From an uncultured Treponema sp. (lineage in GTDB: Bacteria > Spirochaetota > Spirochaetia > Treponematales > Treponemataceae): a DNA stretch of 37,991 bases. Below are positions 24,007 to 31,759 of the stretch, in pieces (position 1 is the stretch's first letter; every line of letters starts with the position of its first letter). The stretch is from assembly GCA_934699065.1 (NCBI GenBank), contig CAKUWD010000005.1, forward strand, positions 1 through 37,991. The letters are read 5' to 3'. The notes under the pieces are model-generated. The model was not told the origin of the DNA and did no database searches. It saw only the letters and a list, made by a program, of their open reading frames with translations. Made by a program: the position numbers and the translations under genes.

Positions 24007-25653
24007 ATGAATGTCATACAGCCCGTTTTAGAACTGATTGGTAGTCTGGGCCTTCTCCTTTACGGAATGAAGCTCATGTCTGACGGTATTCAGAAGAGCT
24101 CCGGCGAAAAGCTTCAGCGAGCTCTTTCGGTTCTTACAGGAAACCGATTTGCTTCCCTTTTGACAGGTCTTGTTGTTACGATGATTATTCAGTCATCGGG
24201 TGCAACTACCGTAATGGTTGTTACCTTCGTTAATTCCGGACTTATGACTCTTGCCCAGTCTGTCGGCGTTATATTCGGTGCAAACATCGGTACCACAATC
24301 ACAGCCTGGATCGTTTCTATTTTTGGATTCAACTTTAAAATTTCAGCCTTTGCCATTCCGGTTTTTGGAATCGGTTATTTCAGCGCTTTAATCAGAAAAG
24401 GAAAATACAGAAACTGGGCCGAAGCTCTTATGGGTTTTGGTATGCTCTTCCTTGGTTTGAGCGGGCTTTCTGCTGTATTTACACCTGAGCAGCTTGGCTG
24501 GCTCTTTAAGATTCAGGGAAGTGGTCCGCTTGCAATTCTTGCCGGTTTTGTAATTGGTATTCTGATTACAGCCCTTTTGCATTCCAGTTCAGCTTTTTCT
24601 GCAATCGTAATTACAATGGCCTTTAACGGACTTATCAACTGGGAAATGGCTGCGGCAATGACTCTCGGTTCTAACGTAGGTTCTACTATAGATGCAGTGC
24701 TTGCTTCCATTGGAACAAATGCAGATGCCCGCCGTTCAGCCCTTATCCACGTTATGTTCAACGTGTTCGGTACAGTGCTGGCCCTTATCTTCTTCCATCC
24801 ATTCCTGGATCTGGTAATGATGCTTACTCCGGGCGGACATCATTCAAATATCGCAATCCGTATTTCAATGCTGCATACAGTTTTCAAAACCCTTTCTACT
24901 TTGATTTTGCTTCCTCTGCAGAATCCGCTTGTTCTTCTTACTAAGAAAATTATCAAAGATGATCCTGAAAAAACTTCAAACGTATACAAGCTGGAATTTA
25001 CCGGCCTTCTTGCAAAAGATTCTGTTGCAACTCACATCATTCAGGCAGAAAAAGCTATTGCAGATATGACCGATGTTGTAACTGATATGTTTGATAAAAT
25101 CCAGATTGGCGTTACAAAGCGCAACAGTGCTTTTATTGAGAAGTACGGCGAGGCCAGTGAGCTTGCAGAAGATTACGCAGATCAGATGCATGAGCAGATT
25201 ACTCACTATCTGATTAAGTGTGAATCTCTTCAGGTTACAGAAAAGCAGTTGAATCATATTTCCAACATGATTCAGATTGTTGATGAACTTGAGAACATGA
25301 GCGACAGCTGTTACGGCACAATCATGTTGATTAAGCGTTCTATCGAAAAGAAAATGAAGTTCCAGTCCGAAGATATGGAACGTCTTTTGCCATATATTGA
25401 ACTGGCCCGTCAGTTCCTTCAGTTTATCCGCATAAACATCAACAAACAGCTTACACCAGAAAAACTTGAACTTGCCCGCGAACTTGAAGATGGAATCGAC
25501 GCCTTCCGTAAAGACCTCAAAAAGGTTGCCCGCAAACGACTCGAAGGCGGTGCCGACGTTAAATCCGAGCTTTTGTACATCGATATCGTAAGAACAATCG
25601 AACATATCGGTGACAATTGTTTCAACATTTCAGAAATCCTTGTAAATGGATAA
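24007..25653 (+). CDS. Na+/phosphate cotransporter (NptA/YjbB type) with PhoU tail
   Basis: Inner-membrane sodium-phosphate symporter of the PNaS family, 548 residues. The two inverted QSS-type repeats are visible: MIIQSSGATTVMVVTFVNSG near residues 60-80 and LLHSSSAFSAIVITMAF near 195-215. Family-typical GANIGTTITAW and LGSNVGSTIDA follow each of them. Eight or more hydrophobic segments fill residues 1-310. Residues about 335-548 are a cytoplasmic PhoU-like helical bundle, as in YjbB, thought to regulate or balance phosphate flux. No ribosome site is seen and the promoter ends 6 nt before the ATG. A tandem repeat begins 15 nt after the stop. Confidence 0.93.
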   Translation: MNVIQPVLELIGSLGLLLYGMKLMSDGIQKSSGEKLQRALSVLTGNRFASLLTGLVVTMIIQSSGATTVMVVTFVNSGLMTLAQSVGVIFGANIGTTITAWIVSIFGFNFKISAFAIPVFGIGYFSALIRKGKYRNWAEALMGFGMLFLGLSGLSAVFTPEQLGWLFKIQGSGPLAILAGFVIGILITALLHSSSAFSAIVITMAFNGLINWEMAAAMTLGSNVGSTIDAVLASIGTNADARRSALIHVMFNVFGTVLALIFFHPFLDLVMMLTPGGHHSNIAIRISMLHTVFKTLSTLILLPLQNPLVLLTKKIIKDDPEKTSNVYKLEFTGLLAKDSVATHIIQAEKAIADMTDVVTDMFDKIQIGVTKRNSAFIEKYGEASELAEDYADQMHEQITHYLIKCESLQVTEKQLNHISNMIQIVDELENMSDSCYGTIMLIKRSIEKKMKFQSEDMERLLPYIELARQFLQFIRININKQLTPEKLELARELEDGIDAFRKDLKKVARKRLEGGADVKSELLYIDIVRTIEHIGDNCFNISEILVNG

Positions 25654-25668
25654 TGAACTGAAAATACA

Positions 25669-25760
25669 GTGATTGGATTGTGATTACGGTGATTGGATTG
25701 TGATTACGGTGATTGGATTGTGATTACGGTGATTGGACTGTGATTACGGTGATTGAGCCT
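25669..25760. repeat. Tandem repeat, 20-bp unit
   Basis: About four and a half copies of the 20-bp unit TGATTACGGTGATTGGATTG; the third full copy has one change (GGACTG). The last copy runs into the family B palindrome at 25747, whose left arm is CGGTGATTG. The array therefore looks like an expansion of half a palindrome. Copy number may vary among strains. Confidence 0.9.
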
Positions 25761-25813
25761 GTCGAAATCACCGCAGAACTCAGACGGTAGTTTCGACAAG
25801 CTCAACCACCGTC
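25747..25813. repeat. Two family B palindromes
   Basis: The first (25747-25773) pairs CGGTGATT with AATCACCG. The second (25783-25813) pairs GACGGT with ACCGTC around TTTCGACAAGCTCAACC. They are direct relatives of the elements at 16358 and 32843. Confidence 0.8.
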
Positions 25814-25814
25814 T

Positions 25815-25842
25815 GTCATTGCGAGGCGAAGCCGAAGCAACC
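25815..25842. repeat. Half of a family A repeat
   Basis: A single arm, GTCATTGCGAGGCGAAGCCG then AAGCAACC, that touches the first base of the OB-lipoprotein stop codon. The partner arm is missing. Confidence 0.7.
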
Positions 25843-26234
25843 TATTCTACTTTGTTTACCTTCATCCCCTTCTTCCACGGCGATTCAGCCGAAGTAAGAA
25901 TACCAGAAAGTTGAACGATGCTGCCGGCAGTCAGTTTACCTTTAAGACTTTCATCTTCAAAATCAAGAAAAAAAGAAACTCTGCTCTTTGAATCCGGATT
26001 TTCTAAAAGAATAAAAGAGATCCCGCTCTTAACGACTTTACCCTTTACAACAATTTCCTGTCCAATATTTTCTTCTGTAAGATACGAGTGATTTACAGAA
26101 GGTTTATAATTGAATGAGGCAGTTGAAGAAGTTTGTGTGTCGTCTACTGCTTTTTCTGCCGCCTTATTTGTAGCGCAGGCAGAAAAGAAGAGAAAAGAAG
26201 AAATCATTAAAATACAAATTGTAATTTTTTTCAT
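25842..26234 (-). CDS. Small lipoprotein with OB-fold-like domain
   Basis: A 130-residue lipoprotein. The ATG at 26234 gives a signal with Cys20 (MKKITICILMISSFLFFSAC). After a Ser/Thr linker, residues about 55-130 resemble an OB-type beta barrel of the tRNA_anti-like or YdeI kind: IGQEIVVKGKVVKSGISFIL, SRVSFFLDFED, AGSIVQLSGILTSAE. These domains bind nucleic acid or sugars in other settings; no ligand can be inferred here. Its start lies one base after the stop of the clostripain gene (TAAAATG), so both are surely on one mRNA and the proteins may work together at the envelope. Confidence 0.78.
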   Translation of the reverse strand: MKKITICILMISSFLFFSACATNKAAEKAVDDTQTSSTASFNYKPSVNHSYLTEENIGQEIVVKGKVVKSGISFILLENPDSKSRVSFFLDFEDESLKGKLTAGSIVQLSGILTSAESPWKKGMKVNKVE

Positions 26235-26235
26235 T

Positions 26236-28830
26236 TTAGTTACCTGTGCCAAACCAGTAGGTTAGTAAGTCTCCCCATTCAGAATCTGCACCAAAGGCTA
26301 AGTCTGTTTTGTAGAAGCTAGGGCAGCTTCCCTGTGCGAGATTTGTACCATTTGTTGCAATATTCGCACCGCATATTGTGAGACCAAGAGAATGACTGAA
26401 CTGTGTAGTGCTTCCATCAATTCGAGAATAGAAATCACCATTTGAAGCAACTTTACTGTCTCTCCAGCTGTACTTAATTGCAGCATTAAGCTTTGTAATT
26501 AAATTAGTTGCAGCGGTATTCAAATCGGACCAGGCATTTGCATTTGTTGAACTTTCAATTGTAGAAGCAGAAAAATACTGCATCTTTCTTGCTATATATC
26601 CTATATCATAAAGCCAGGTATAACTTCCCTGATAATAAATATAATCATTAAGGCTATAAGAATCTGTAGTGTTTGTAAGAATGTTTACAATATTTGCATG
26701 ATGCTGTCCCAGATAAGTAACATAATTACGTGTAGTTGATGTTTCTGTAGGGCTAAAATATCCATTGGCATCAACATAAACAGTCTTGGCTTTTCCTGTG
26801 TCTGAAAGAAGGACATTGCATAAAGAATCAATTGCAGTTTTTACATCAGCAATCTTAGTTAGATCAGTAATTGTGAAGGTTGTAAAGCCTAAATCACTAA
26901 GCCATTCCATATTTTGTTTAACATTTGCATCTGTTATACTACTGTAAGAATTATAGCCCATTGACTGTGCATAATTATTCCACAATGTAGTATTATTTCC
27001 ATACTGTGTTTTATAGTCTGCTACAATCTGCTTAGCAACATCATCAATTGTTGTATTTTTAGAAAAGGATTTTATGAATTTATAATAATCTAATCCCATT
27101 CCCGGAATATTATTTGGTGAGGCTGCAAGGTAGTTAGCATAATCCTTAAACTGATATGCATCTTCAAGTGAAGAACCAAGACATACATCCATCAAAATCA
27201 TTGCTGCTTTATTTGACGGGCCATAACCGGCAGCCTGTAAAGCATCTGAAACATCCTTTGTTTTAAGGTAATTCGAAGACGAAGTTTCGTCCCAGCAGAG
27301 TGCACGGCGTCCGCTTGTGTCACCAACTTTAATTGTTCTGCCGTCTGCAGTTTTTACGTATCTTACGCTTCTAGGTCCACCACCGTGATCGCTGAACTGA
27401 AGGATTACACCCTTAGTCGCAGTATAATGAGCATTAACCCAGTTCAAAAAGTTTATGAGAGTCTGTTTGTTTCCCATGTTTAATTCACCATGTGCATCGG
27501 TTGGAAGACTTGTTGAGATTGTCTGGTTTGTGCCAACAAGCCATGGTGCAGTGTATGAAAGGTTTTTGGTGTTTTCTGAAAGAACGCAGCCATCACTTGT
27601 AGTATAAGTGGTAGAAGATCCGGAATCACGGCCAAGTTCATAGATGTATGTTCCACTCTTTCCAATTTGAGGAGTTTTCGTAACCTCTTCTCCCGCTTCA
27701 TTTGTTTCTGTCCAGCTTACAACTCCATCCCATAGAGCTACAGCATTAACAGAATCACTGTAACTTTCTGGTTGGTCGTTTGATCTACGTATATACCAGA
27801 GTCCATATTCAACCTCATTCATGTCCATAAAAATAGGGTCATTAAGATTGTTGTCACCGTCCATATACATAACTACAAGCCAGTCACTTGTTTTTTGTGT
27901 AATGGCAGGAGTAGCAGTTGTCTGGGCTGATAAGTTTGAACCGTTTGTAATTACTTTGAAGGTATATTGTGTACCATTTTCAAGACCAAAGAATTCTGCG
28001 TATGTATTGGTATTTATTGAATTTGCAGTTACATCTGTTGAGGCAACTTCATTACCATTTTTGAAGGCTTTTACAGTGTATGAATAACCTTCGGTTGCTG
28101 TTGTAAAAGAAACCTTTGTATAAGAGTCTGCAACAGTCGTACTAAGATTTGTAACAGCAGCAGGTTCATAAATATATGTACTCTTTGTACCAGTTTCATG
28201 ACCATTTGTTACTTTTAAGTAATGAGTTCCTTCTGACAAAGGATTCTGAAATGTATATGTTAAATATCTGTAGAGACTTTCGTCTCTGTAGGTTGGGATG
28301 CTATTTACTGCAAATGCCTGATAATCTGATCCGTCTGTAGAATGCTGGAAGCTGATTCCAGCATAAGAACCATCTTCAAGAGGGTATACGGAAGTATCAG
28401 ATAATTTAATTTCTACTTGTGTAGCAGATACAGTTCGTATAATTGAACTGGAAGAATAGTAAAACTTAGGACAGTATATAGCATATAAGGTTTTATTTTC
28501 AGTAATTGGAGTATTAAAATCAAATTCTACGGCAGTTGCCTGTGAGGCTTTTGATTCAGACCAATATAAGAAATAATTGTAATATTTGCCTGGATCGGTC
28601 GGTTTTTGCAGGTATGATATTGTTTCTCCGGATGTAATTTGAACAGTATCAATAATGTAACCATTATCATTAAAAGTTACAGTTACTTTGTTTTCATTAG
28701 AATCTGCCGGGGTATCAGTTGTTGGAGGCAAAACAGGTAGCATTACAGGATCTGCAGAAGGGGTACAACTTGTAATCGAAAAGACAGATAAAAGAATGCC
28801 GAATAAAAAGGCAAATTGATTTTTTTTCAT
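26236..28830 (-). CDS. Clostripain-family (C11) cysteine protease lipoprotein
   Basis: An 864-residue exported protease. A lipoprotein signal ends at Cys22 (LLSVFSITSC). Next come an InlB-like beta-grasp repeat (VTVTFNDNGYIIDTVQITSG) and one or two FN3-like domains (SYTVKAFKNGNEVASTDV, GLENGTQYTFKVITNG). The peptidase C11 domain begins near residue 315 with WLVVMYMDGDNNLNDPI. Catalytic His482 (LQFSDHGGGPRS) and Cys550 (ILMDVCLGSS) are both present, so it is probably active. Clostripain cleaves after Arg, but specificity here is not readable. It should sit at the cell surface or in the periplasm. GAGGA precedes the ATG by 11 nt. The promoter contains an 11-G tract between -35 and -10, pointing to phase-variable expression. 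The OB-fold lipoprotein follows directly. Confidence 0.92.
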   Translation of the reverse strand: MKKNQFAFLFGILLSVFSITSCTPSADPVMLPVLPPTTDTPADSNENKVTVTFNDNGYIIDTVQITSGETISYLQKPTDPGKYYNYFLYWSESKASQATAVEFDFNTPITENKTLYAIYCPKFYYSSSSIIRTVSATQVEIKLSDTSVYPLEDGSYAGISFQHSTDGSDYQAFAVNSIPTYRDESLYRYLTYTFQNPLSEGTHYLKVTNGHETGTKSTYIYEPAAVTNLSTTVADSYTKVSFTTATEGYSYTVKAFKNGNEVASTDVTANSINTNTYAEFFGLENGTQYTFKVITNGSNLSAQTTATPAITQKTSDWLVVMYMDGDNNLNDPIFMDMNEVEYGLWYIRRSNDQPESYSDSVNAVALWDGVVSWTETNEAGEEVTKTPQIGKSGTYIYELGRDSGSSTTYTTSDGCVLSENTKNLSYTAPWLVGTNQTISTSLPTDAHGELNMGNKQTLINFLNWVNAHYTATKGVILQFSDHGGGPRSVRYVKTADGRTIKVGDTSGRRALCWDETSSSNYLKTKDVSDALQAAGYGPSNKAAMILMDVCLGSSLEDAYQFKDYANYLAASPNNIPGMGLDYYKFIKSFSKNTTIDDVAKQIVADYKTQYGNNTTLWNNYAQSMGYNSYSSITDANVKQNMEWLSDLGFTTFTITDLTKIADVKTAIDSLCNVLLSDTGKAKTVYVDANGYFSPTETSTTRNYVTYLGQHHANIVNILTNTTDSYSLNDYIYYQGSYTWLYDIGYIARKMQYFSASTIESSTNANAWSDLNTAATNLITKLNAAIKYSWRDSKVASNGDFYSRIDGSTTQFSHSLGLTICGANIATNGTNLAQGSCPSFYKTDLAFGADSEWGDLLTYWFGTGN

Positions 28831-28890
28831 AGAGAAGCGTTCCTCTTTTTAAAATTAAGATTGTTGTAAAAAGCGCAAAACTCCTCATAA

Positions 28891-28921
28891 ATTATCCCCC
28901 CCCCCCATGTCAGTTTGTCAA
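28891..28921 (-). promoter_or_regulatory. Promoter with G11 tract in the spacer
   Basis: On the minus strand a perfect TTGACA (28921-28916) and GATAAT (28896-28891) flank a 19-bp spacer made of AACTGACAT plus ten Gs; the 11th G is the first base of the -10. The spacer length is set by the number of Gs. Nine Gs would restore 17 bp. It serves the clostripain gene, whose ATG is 60 nt further on. Confidence 0.75.
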
Positions 28922-28941
28922 GTTAATAATTTGTAATATAT

Positions 28942-28970
28942 AAAAAAAGAGCCCGGAAAATTCCGAGCTC
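28942..28970 (-). terminator. Intrinsic terminator downstream of GH94
   Basis: On the minus strand a 10-bp stem with one mismatch (GAGCTCGGAA / TTCCGGGCTC, loop TT) is followed by seven Ts. It lies beyond the family A repeats after the GH94 stop. On the plus strand a weaker CTTTT follows. Confidence 0.8.
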
Positions 28971-28979
28971 CTTTTAAGT

Positions 28980-29090
28980 GGATTGCTTCGTCGCTGTCGC
29001 TCCTCGCAATGACACCTGTCAGTGCAATACAGACTGTTACGTCATTGCGGGACGGTCGGCCATGTCATTGCGAGCGTAGCGAAGCAATCC
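28980..29090. repeat. Family A repeat cluster
   Basis: Arm GGATTGCTTCG...CGCAATGAC (28980-29013), a fragment GTCATTGCGGGACGG (29041-29055), and the opposite arm GTCATTGCGAGC...GCAATCC (29064-29090). It ends 1 nt from the GH94 stop codon. Confidence 0.85.
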
Positions 29091-29091
29091 A

Positions 29092-29454
29092 TTATCCTAA
29101 TGTAATTTCTACATTAACTTCTTTCTTTCCTTCAACATAAGGAACAACACAGCCTTCTACTGCAGCACCGTCAACTATCATACTCTTTACACCCTTGCAA
29201 ACGTGGCTTGGGTTTTTGATTGTGATGTTGTATTTTGCACCGCGGAAGAGTCGGGTAGCTGTGAATCCGTCCCATGTTGATGGAATTGAAGGGTCAACCT
29301 TAAGTCCGTCGAAGTCCGGCTGAATACCGAGGATGTACTGGCTGATTGCAACCCTGTTCCATGCAGCGGTACCTGTAAGCCAAGAGTTCTTTCCCTGACC
29401 AAAGTTTTTGCCTGTCTGTCCGATGTCCGAACCAGCATCTTTACCACCAATCAT
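29092..29454 (-). pseudogene. GH94 phosphorylase, C-terminal piece after stop
   Basis: These 120 codons continue the GH94 reading frame after the TAA at 29469-29467, with only VYGQ between. SWLTGTAAWNRVAISQYILG is the family's phosphate-site block (Thr-Gly), followed by QPDFDGLKVDPSIPSTWDGF and the C-terminal beta domain. There is no ribosome site before the ATG at 29454, so independent translation is doubtful. The frame is intact to its own stop, which shows either a recent mutation, a sequencing error, or readthrough. The segment is essential for activity in the family, so the N-terminal fragment alone should be inactive. Confidence 0.8.
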
Positions 29455-29466
29455 CTGGCCATATAC

Positions 29467-31569
29467 TTATGGCTCAGTCTTGTGGATGTCAGAAGTTTCT
29501 TCTGTGTATGCAGGCGCAATTTCTGAATAATATTTAAATGCCTGGTTACCTTCACCGGCATAAGCTGCTGCACAAATAATCCATGCATTGTTATGAGTGA
29601 AGATACCTGCGTTCTCTTTGTATCCGCCCGGATATGTTGAGATTTCACCGTATTCAACATAGTATTTGCTGAAAGCAGGATTGTTGAGAACAAGTCCGTG
29701 CTTTGTATTAAGTCTCTCATCGATTGCGGCAAGGGTTTTCTTTGTTGCGTCCTTATCAATATCAGACATGATTGCAAAGCCCTGAGGTTCAATAAAGATC
29801 TGTCCTTCTTCACATTCGTGAGAACCCATCTTCTTGCCATAGGCATCGTAAGCACGCATAAACCAGTTTCCGTCCCATGCAGAATCCATCATAGCCTTCT
29901 TCATCTTGTCGATTTCTGCCTGAGCCTTTGCGGCCTCGTCCTTCATTCCAAGGTGATTCAAAATGCCAACGAAGTTTGGACCTGTGTATGTAAAGAGAGC
30001 TGCAACGAATACAGATTCTGCAACCTTTGAGTAGCCGCCTTCTGCCTTGAACTTAGGGTTTGTATAAGTCTGGAAGCTTTCGCCAGGAGTGTCAGAGAAG
30101 CATGAAAGGTTGATACAGTCGTTCCAGTCTGCGCGCATTGCGAGTGGAAGTCCGTGTGGACCGAGATTATTTACAATGTGGTAGAAACTTACTGTAAGGT
30201 GGTCGAGCATTGATTTTGCTTTTGACTCATCGTTGTCGTAAGGAACTTTAGCGTCGAGGATTGACCAGTCGCCAGTTTCCTTGATGTAAGCTGATACAGA
30301 AAGAATCATCCAGAGTGGGTCATCAGAGAAGTCTCCACCAATGTCTGCATTACCCTTCTTTGTAAGTGGCTGATACTGATGGTAGCATCCACCGTCAGGA
30401 AGCTGAGTAGAAGCAATGTCGATAAGGCGTTCACGGGCGCGGTCCGGAATCTGATGTACGAAACCAAGAATATCCTGGTTAGAATCACGGAAGCCCATAC
30501 CTCGGCCAATTCCGCTCTCGAAGTAGCTGGCAGAACGTGAAAGGTTAAAGGTAACCATACACTGATACTGGTTCCAGATGTTTACCATGCGGTTTACTTT
30601 GTCTTCAGGAGTATTTACGTTGAGGATGCCAAGCAGCTTATCCCAATAAGCACGGAGCTCAGCCATACCTGCAGCGAACTTTTCAGGTGTGTTGTATTTT
30701 TCCATCATGGCAAGAGCTTTTTCTTTATTGATTGTCTTGCCGTCTGCCTCGAACTTTTTGTCCACAGGCATTTCTACATAACCAAGGATGAATACGAGAG
30801 TTTTGCTTTCGCCAGCTTTGAGTGTAATTTCCTTGTAGTGTGATGCGATTGGAGACCAGCCGTCAGCGAGAGAGTTTCCGCACTTGCCGTCGAGAACCTG
30901 CTGAGGATTGTTGAAGCCATTGTAAAGACCAATGAAGGTGTCTCGGTCTGTGTCGTAGCCGTCGATTGTGTCGTTTACTGTATAGAATGCAAAGTGATTG
31001 CGGCGATCACGGTATTCTGTTTTATGGTAGATTGTAGAGCCTTTGATTTCTACACGGCCAGTAGAGAAGTTTCTCTGGAAGTTTGTGCAGTCATCCTGAG
31101 CATCCCAGAGACACCATTCTGCAAAAGACCAGAATTTGAAAGTCTTGTCTGAACCGCTTTCATTAGTCAAAACTACCTGCTGAACTTCCCCGTCATAATC
31201 CTGTGGAACAAAGAAAGTAACTTCAGCTTTAAGGCCGTTCTTTTTACCGGTGATTACAGTGTAGCCCATACCGTGGCGGCATTCATAAAAATCGAGCTCA
31301 GTTTTTACAGGAGACCAGCCAGGGTTCCAGATAGTACCGTTGTCGTTGATGTAGAAATAACGTCCGCCCATATCAATAGGTACGTTGTTGTAGCGGTAAC
31401 GTGTAATACGGCGGAGACGTGCATCTTTATAGAAGCTGTATCCACCAGCTGTGTTAGAAATTAACGAGAAAAATCCCTGAGTTCCAAGATAGTTAATCCA
31501 GGGATAAGGTGTACGCGGAGTATCAATTACATACTCGCGTTTTGCATCATCAAAGTGTCCGAACTTCAT
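29467..31569 (-). CDS. GH94 cellobiose phosphorylase, N-terminal 700 residues
   Basis: Cellobiose phosphorylase splits cellobiose with phosphate into glucose and glucose-1-phosphate, saving ATP. The sequence begins with the N-terminal beta-sandwich (YPWINYLGTQGFFSLISNTA, GGYSFYKDARLRRITRYRYN) and reaches the (alpha/alpha)6 barrel, with the catalytic MRADWNDCINL motif (Asp481 and Asp484) and GGCYHQYQPLTKKGNADIGG. It stops at a TAA in place of an expected Tyr codon (HKTEP-stop-VYGQM). The complete frame would be about 825 codons, the normal family length. AGGAG lies 7 nt before the ATG, with a promoter and LacI-type operator upstream (31626-31677). There is no signal peptide, so it is cytoplasmic. 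Related laminaribiose or cellodextrin specificity cannot be excluded. Confidence 0.9.
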   Translation of the reverse strand: MKFGHFDDAKREYVIDTPRTPYPWINYLGTQGFFSLISNTAGGYSFYKDARLRRITRYRYNNVPIDMGGRYFYINDNGTIWNPGWSPVKTELDFYECRHGMGYTVITGKKNGLKAEVTFFVPQDYDGEVQQVVLTNESGSDKTFKFWSFAEWCLWDAQDDCTNFQRNFSTGRVEIKGSTIYHKTEYRDRRNHFAFYTVNDTIDGYDTDRDTFIGLYNGFNNPQQVLDGKCGNSLADGWSPIASHYKEITLKAGESKTLVFILGYVEMPVDKKFEADGKTINKEKALAMMEKYNTPEKFAAGMAELRAYWDKLLGILNVNTPEDKVNRMVNIWNQYQCMVTFNLSRSASYFESGIGRGMGFRDSNQDILGFVHQIPDRARERLIDIASTQLPDGGCYHQYQPLTKKGNADIGGDFSDDPLWMILSVSAYIKETGDWSILDAKVPYDNDESKAKSMLDHLTVSFYHIVNNLGPHGLPLAMRADWNDCINLSCFSDTPGESFQTYTNPKFKAEGGYSKVAESVFVAALFTYTGPNFVGILNHLGMKDEAAKAQAEIDKMKKAMMDSAWDGNWFMRAYDAYGKKMGSHECEEGQIFIEPQGFAIMSDIDKDATKKTLAAIDERLNTKHGLVLNNPAFSKYYVEYGEISTYPGGYKENAGIFTHNNAWIICAAAYAGEGNQAFKYYSEIAPAYTEETSDIHKTEP

Positions 31570-31604
31570 GTGCGTCTCCTGTTAAAGGGTGATAATATGC
31601 GTAA

Positions 31605-31628
31605 CGCTAAATTTTATGAAAATTAGCG
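31605..31628 (-). other. 5'-leader stem-loop of GH94
   Basis: CGCTAA(A)TTTT and AAAATTAGCG form a 10-bp stem with one bulge and a 3-nt loop, about 36 nt before the ATG. It overlaps the edge of the operator. In mRNA it would sit close to the 5' end and could protect it or act in regulation. Confidence 0.55.
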
Positions 31629-31641
31629 AAAACGTTGTAGT
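31626..31641 (-). promoter_or_regulatory. LacI-type operator for GH94
   Basis: The minus strand reads ACTACAACGTTTTCGC, one base different from the cyclase-operon site. It starts 7 nt after the -10 box, at the transcription start. The LacI-family gene lies just upstream of this promoter. Confidence 0.65.
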
Positions 31642-31648
31642 AAAATAA

Positions 31649-31677
31649 AGTATAACGTAAGTATCTGATTTATGCAA
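31649..31677 (-). promoter_or_regulatory. Promoter of GH94
   Basis: On the minus strand TTGCAT (31677-31672) and TATACT (31654-31649) are 17 bp apart, with the operator immediately downstream, the same layout as for GH51 and the cyclase operon. Confidence 0.65.
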
Positions 31678-31694
31678 ATGAATTCCGTCGAAAA

Positions 31695-31754
31695 GTCATT
31701 CCGAACTTGTTTCGGAATCTTTTACTTGAGATGCTGAAACAGGTTCAGCATGAC
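31695..31754. repeat. Family C double hairpin
   Basis: Two adjacent hairpins: ATTCCGAA/TTTCGGAAT (31698-31718) and ATGCTGAA/TTCAGCAT (31731-31751), bounded by GTCATT and ATGAC. It lies 5 nt after the lacI stop and 17 nt before the GH94 -35, so it may also end lacI transcription. Confidence 0.75.
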
Positions 31755-31759
31755 ACTGT

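Noticed and set aside
24976..25605. 209-codon minus-strand frame
   Set aside because: It lies wholly inside the well-supported Na/Pi cotransporter gene, has no recognisable domain or ribosome site, and its residues follow the sense-strand codon pattern.
25669..25760. Possible CRISPR array
   Set aside because: The 20-bp units are directly adjacent with no unique spacers, and no cas genes are nearby.
16668..29090. Insertion sequence ends
   Set aside because: The repeats are 30-110 bp palindromes with no transposase frame and no target-site duplication that I could identify.
29451..29855. 134-codon frame over the GH94 stop
   Set aside because: It is another frame inside GH94. The two GH94 parts are in the same frame, so no frameshift has to be assumed.
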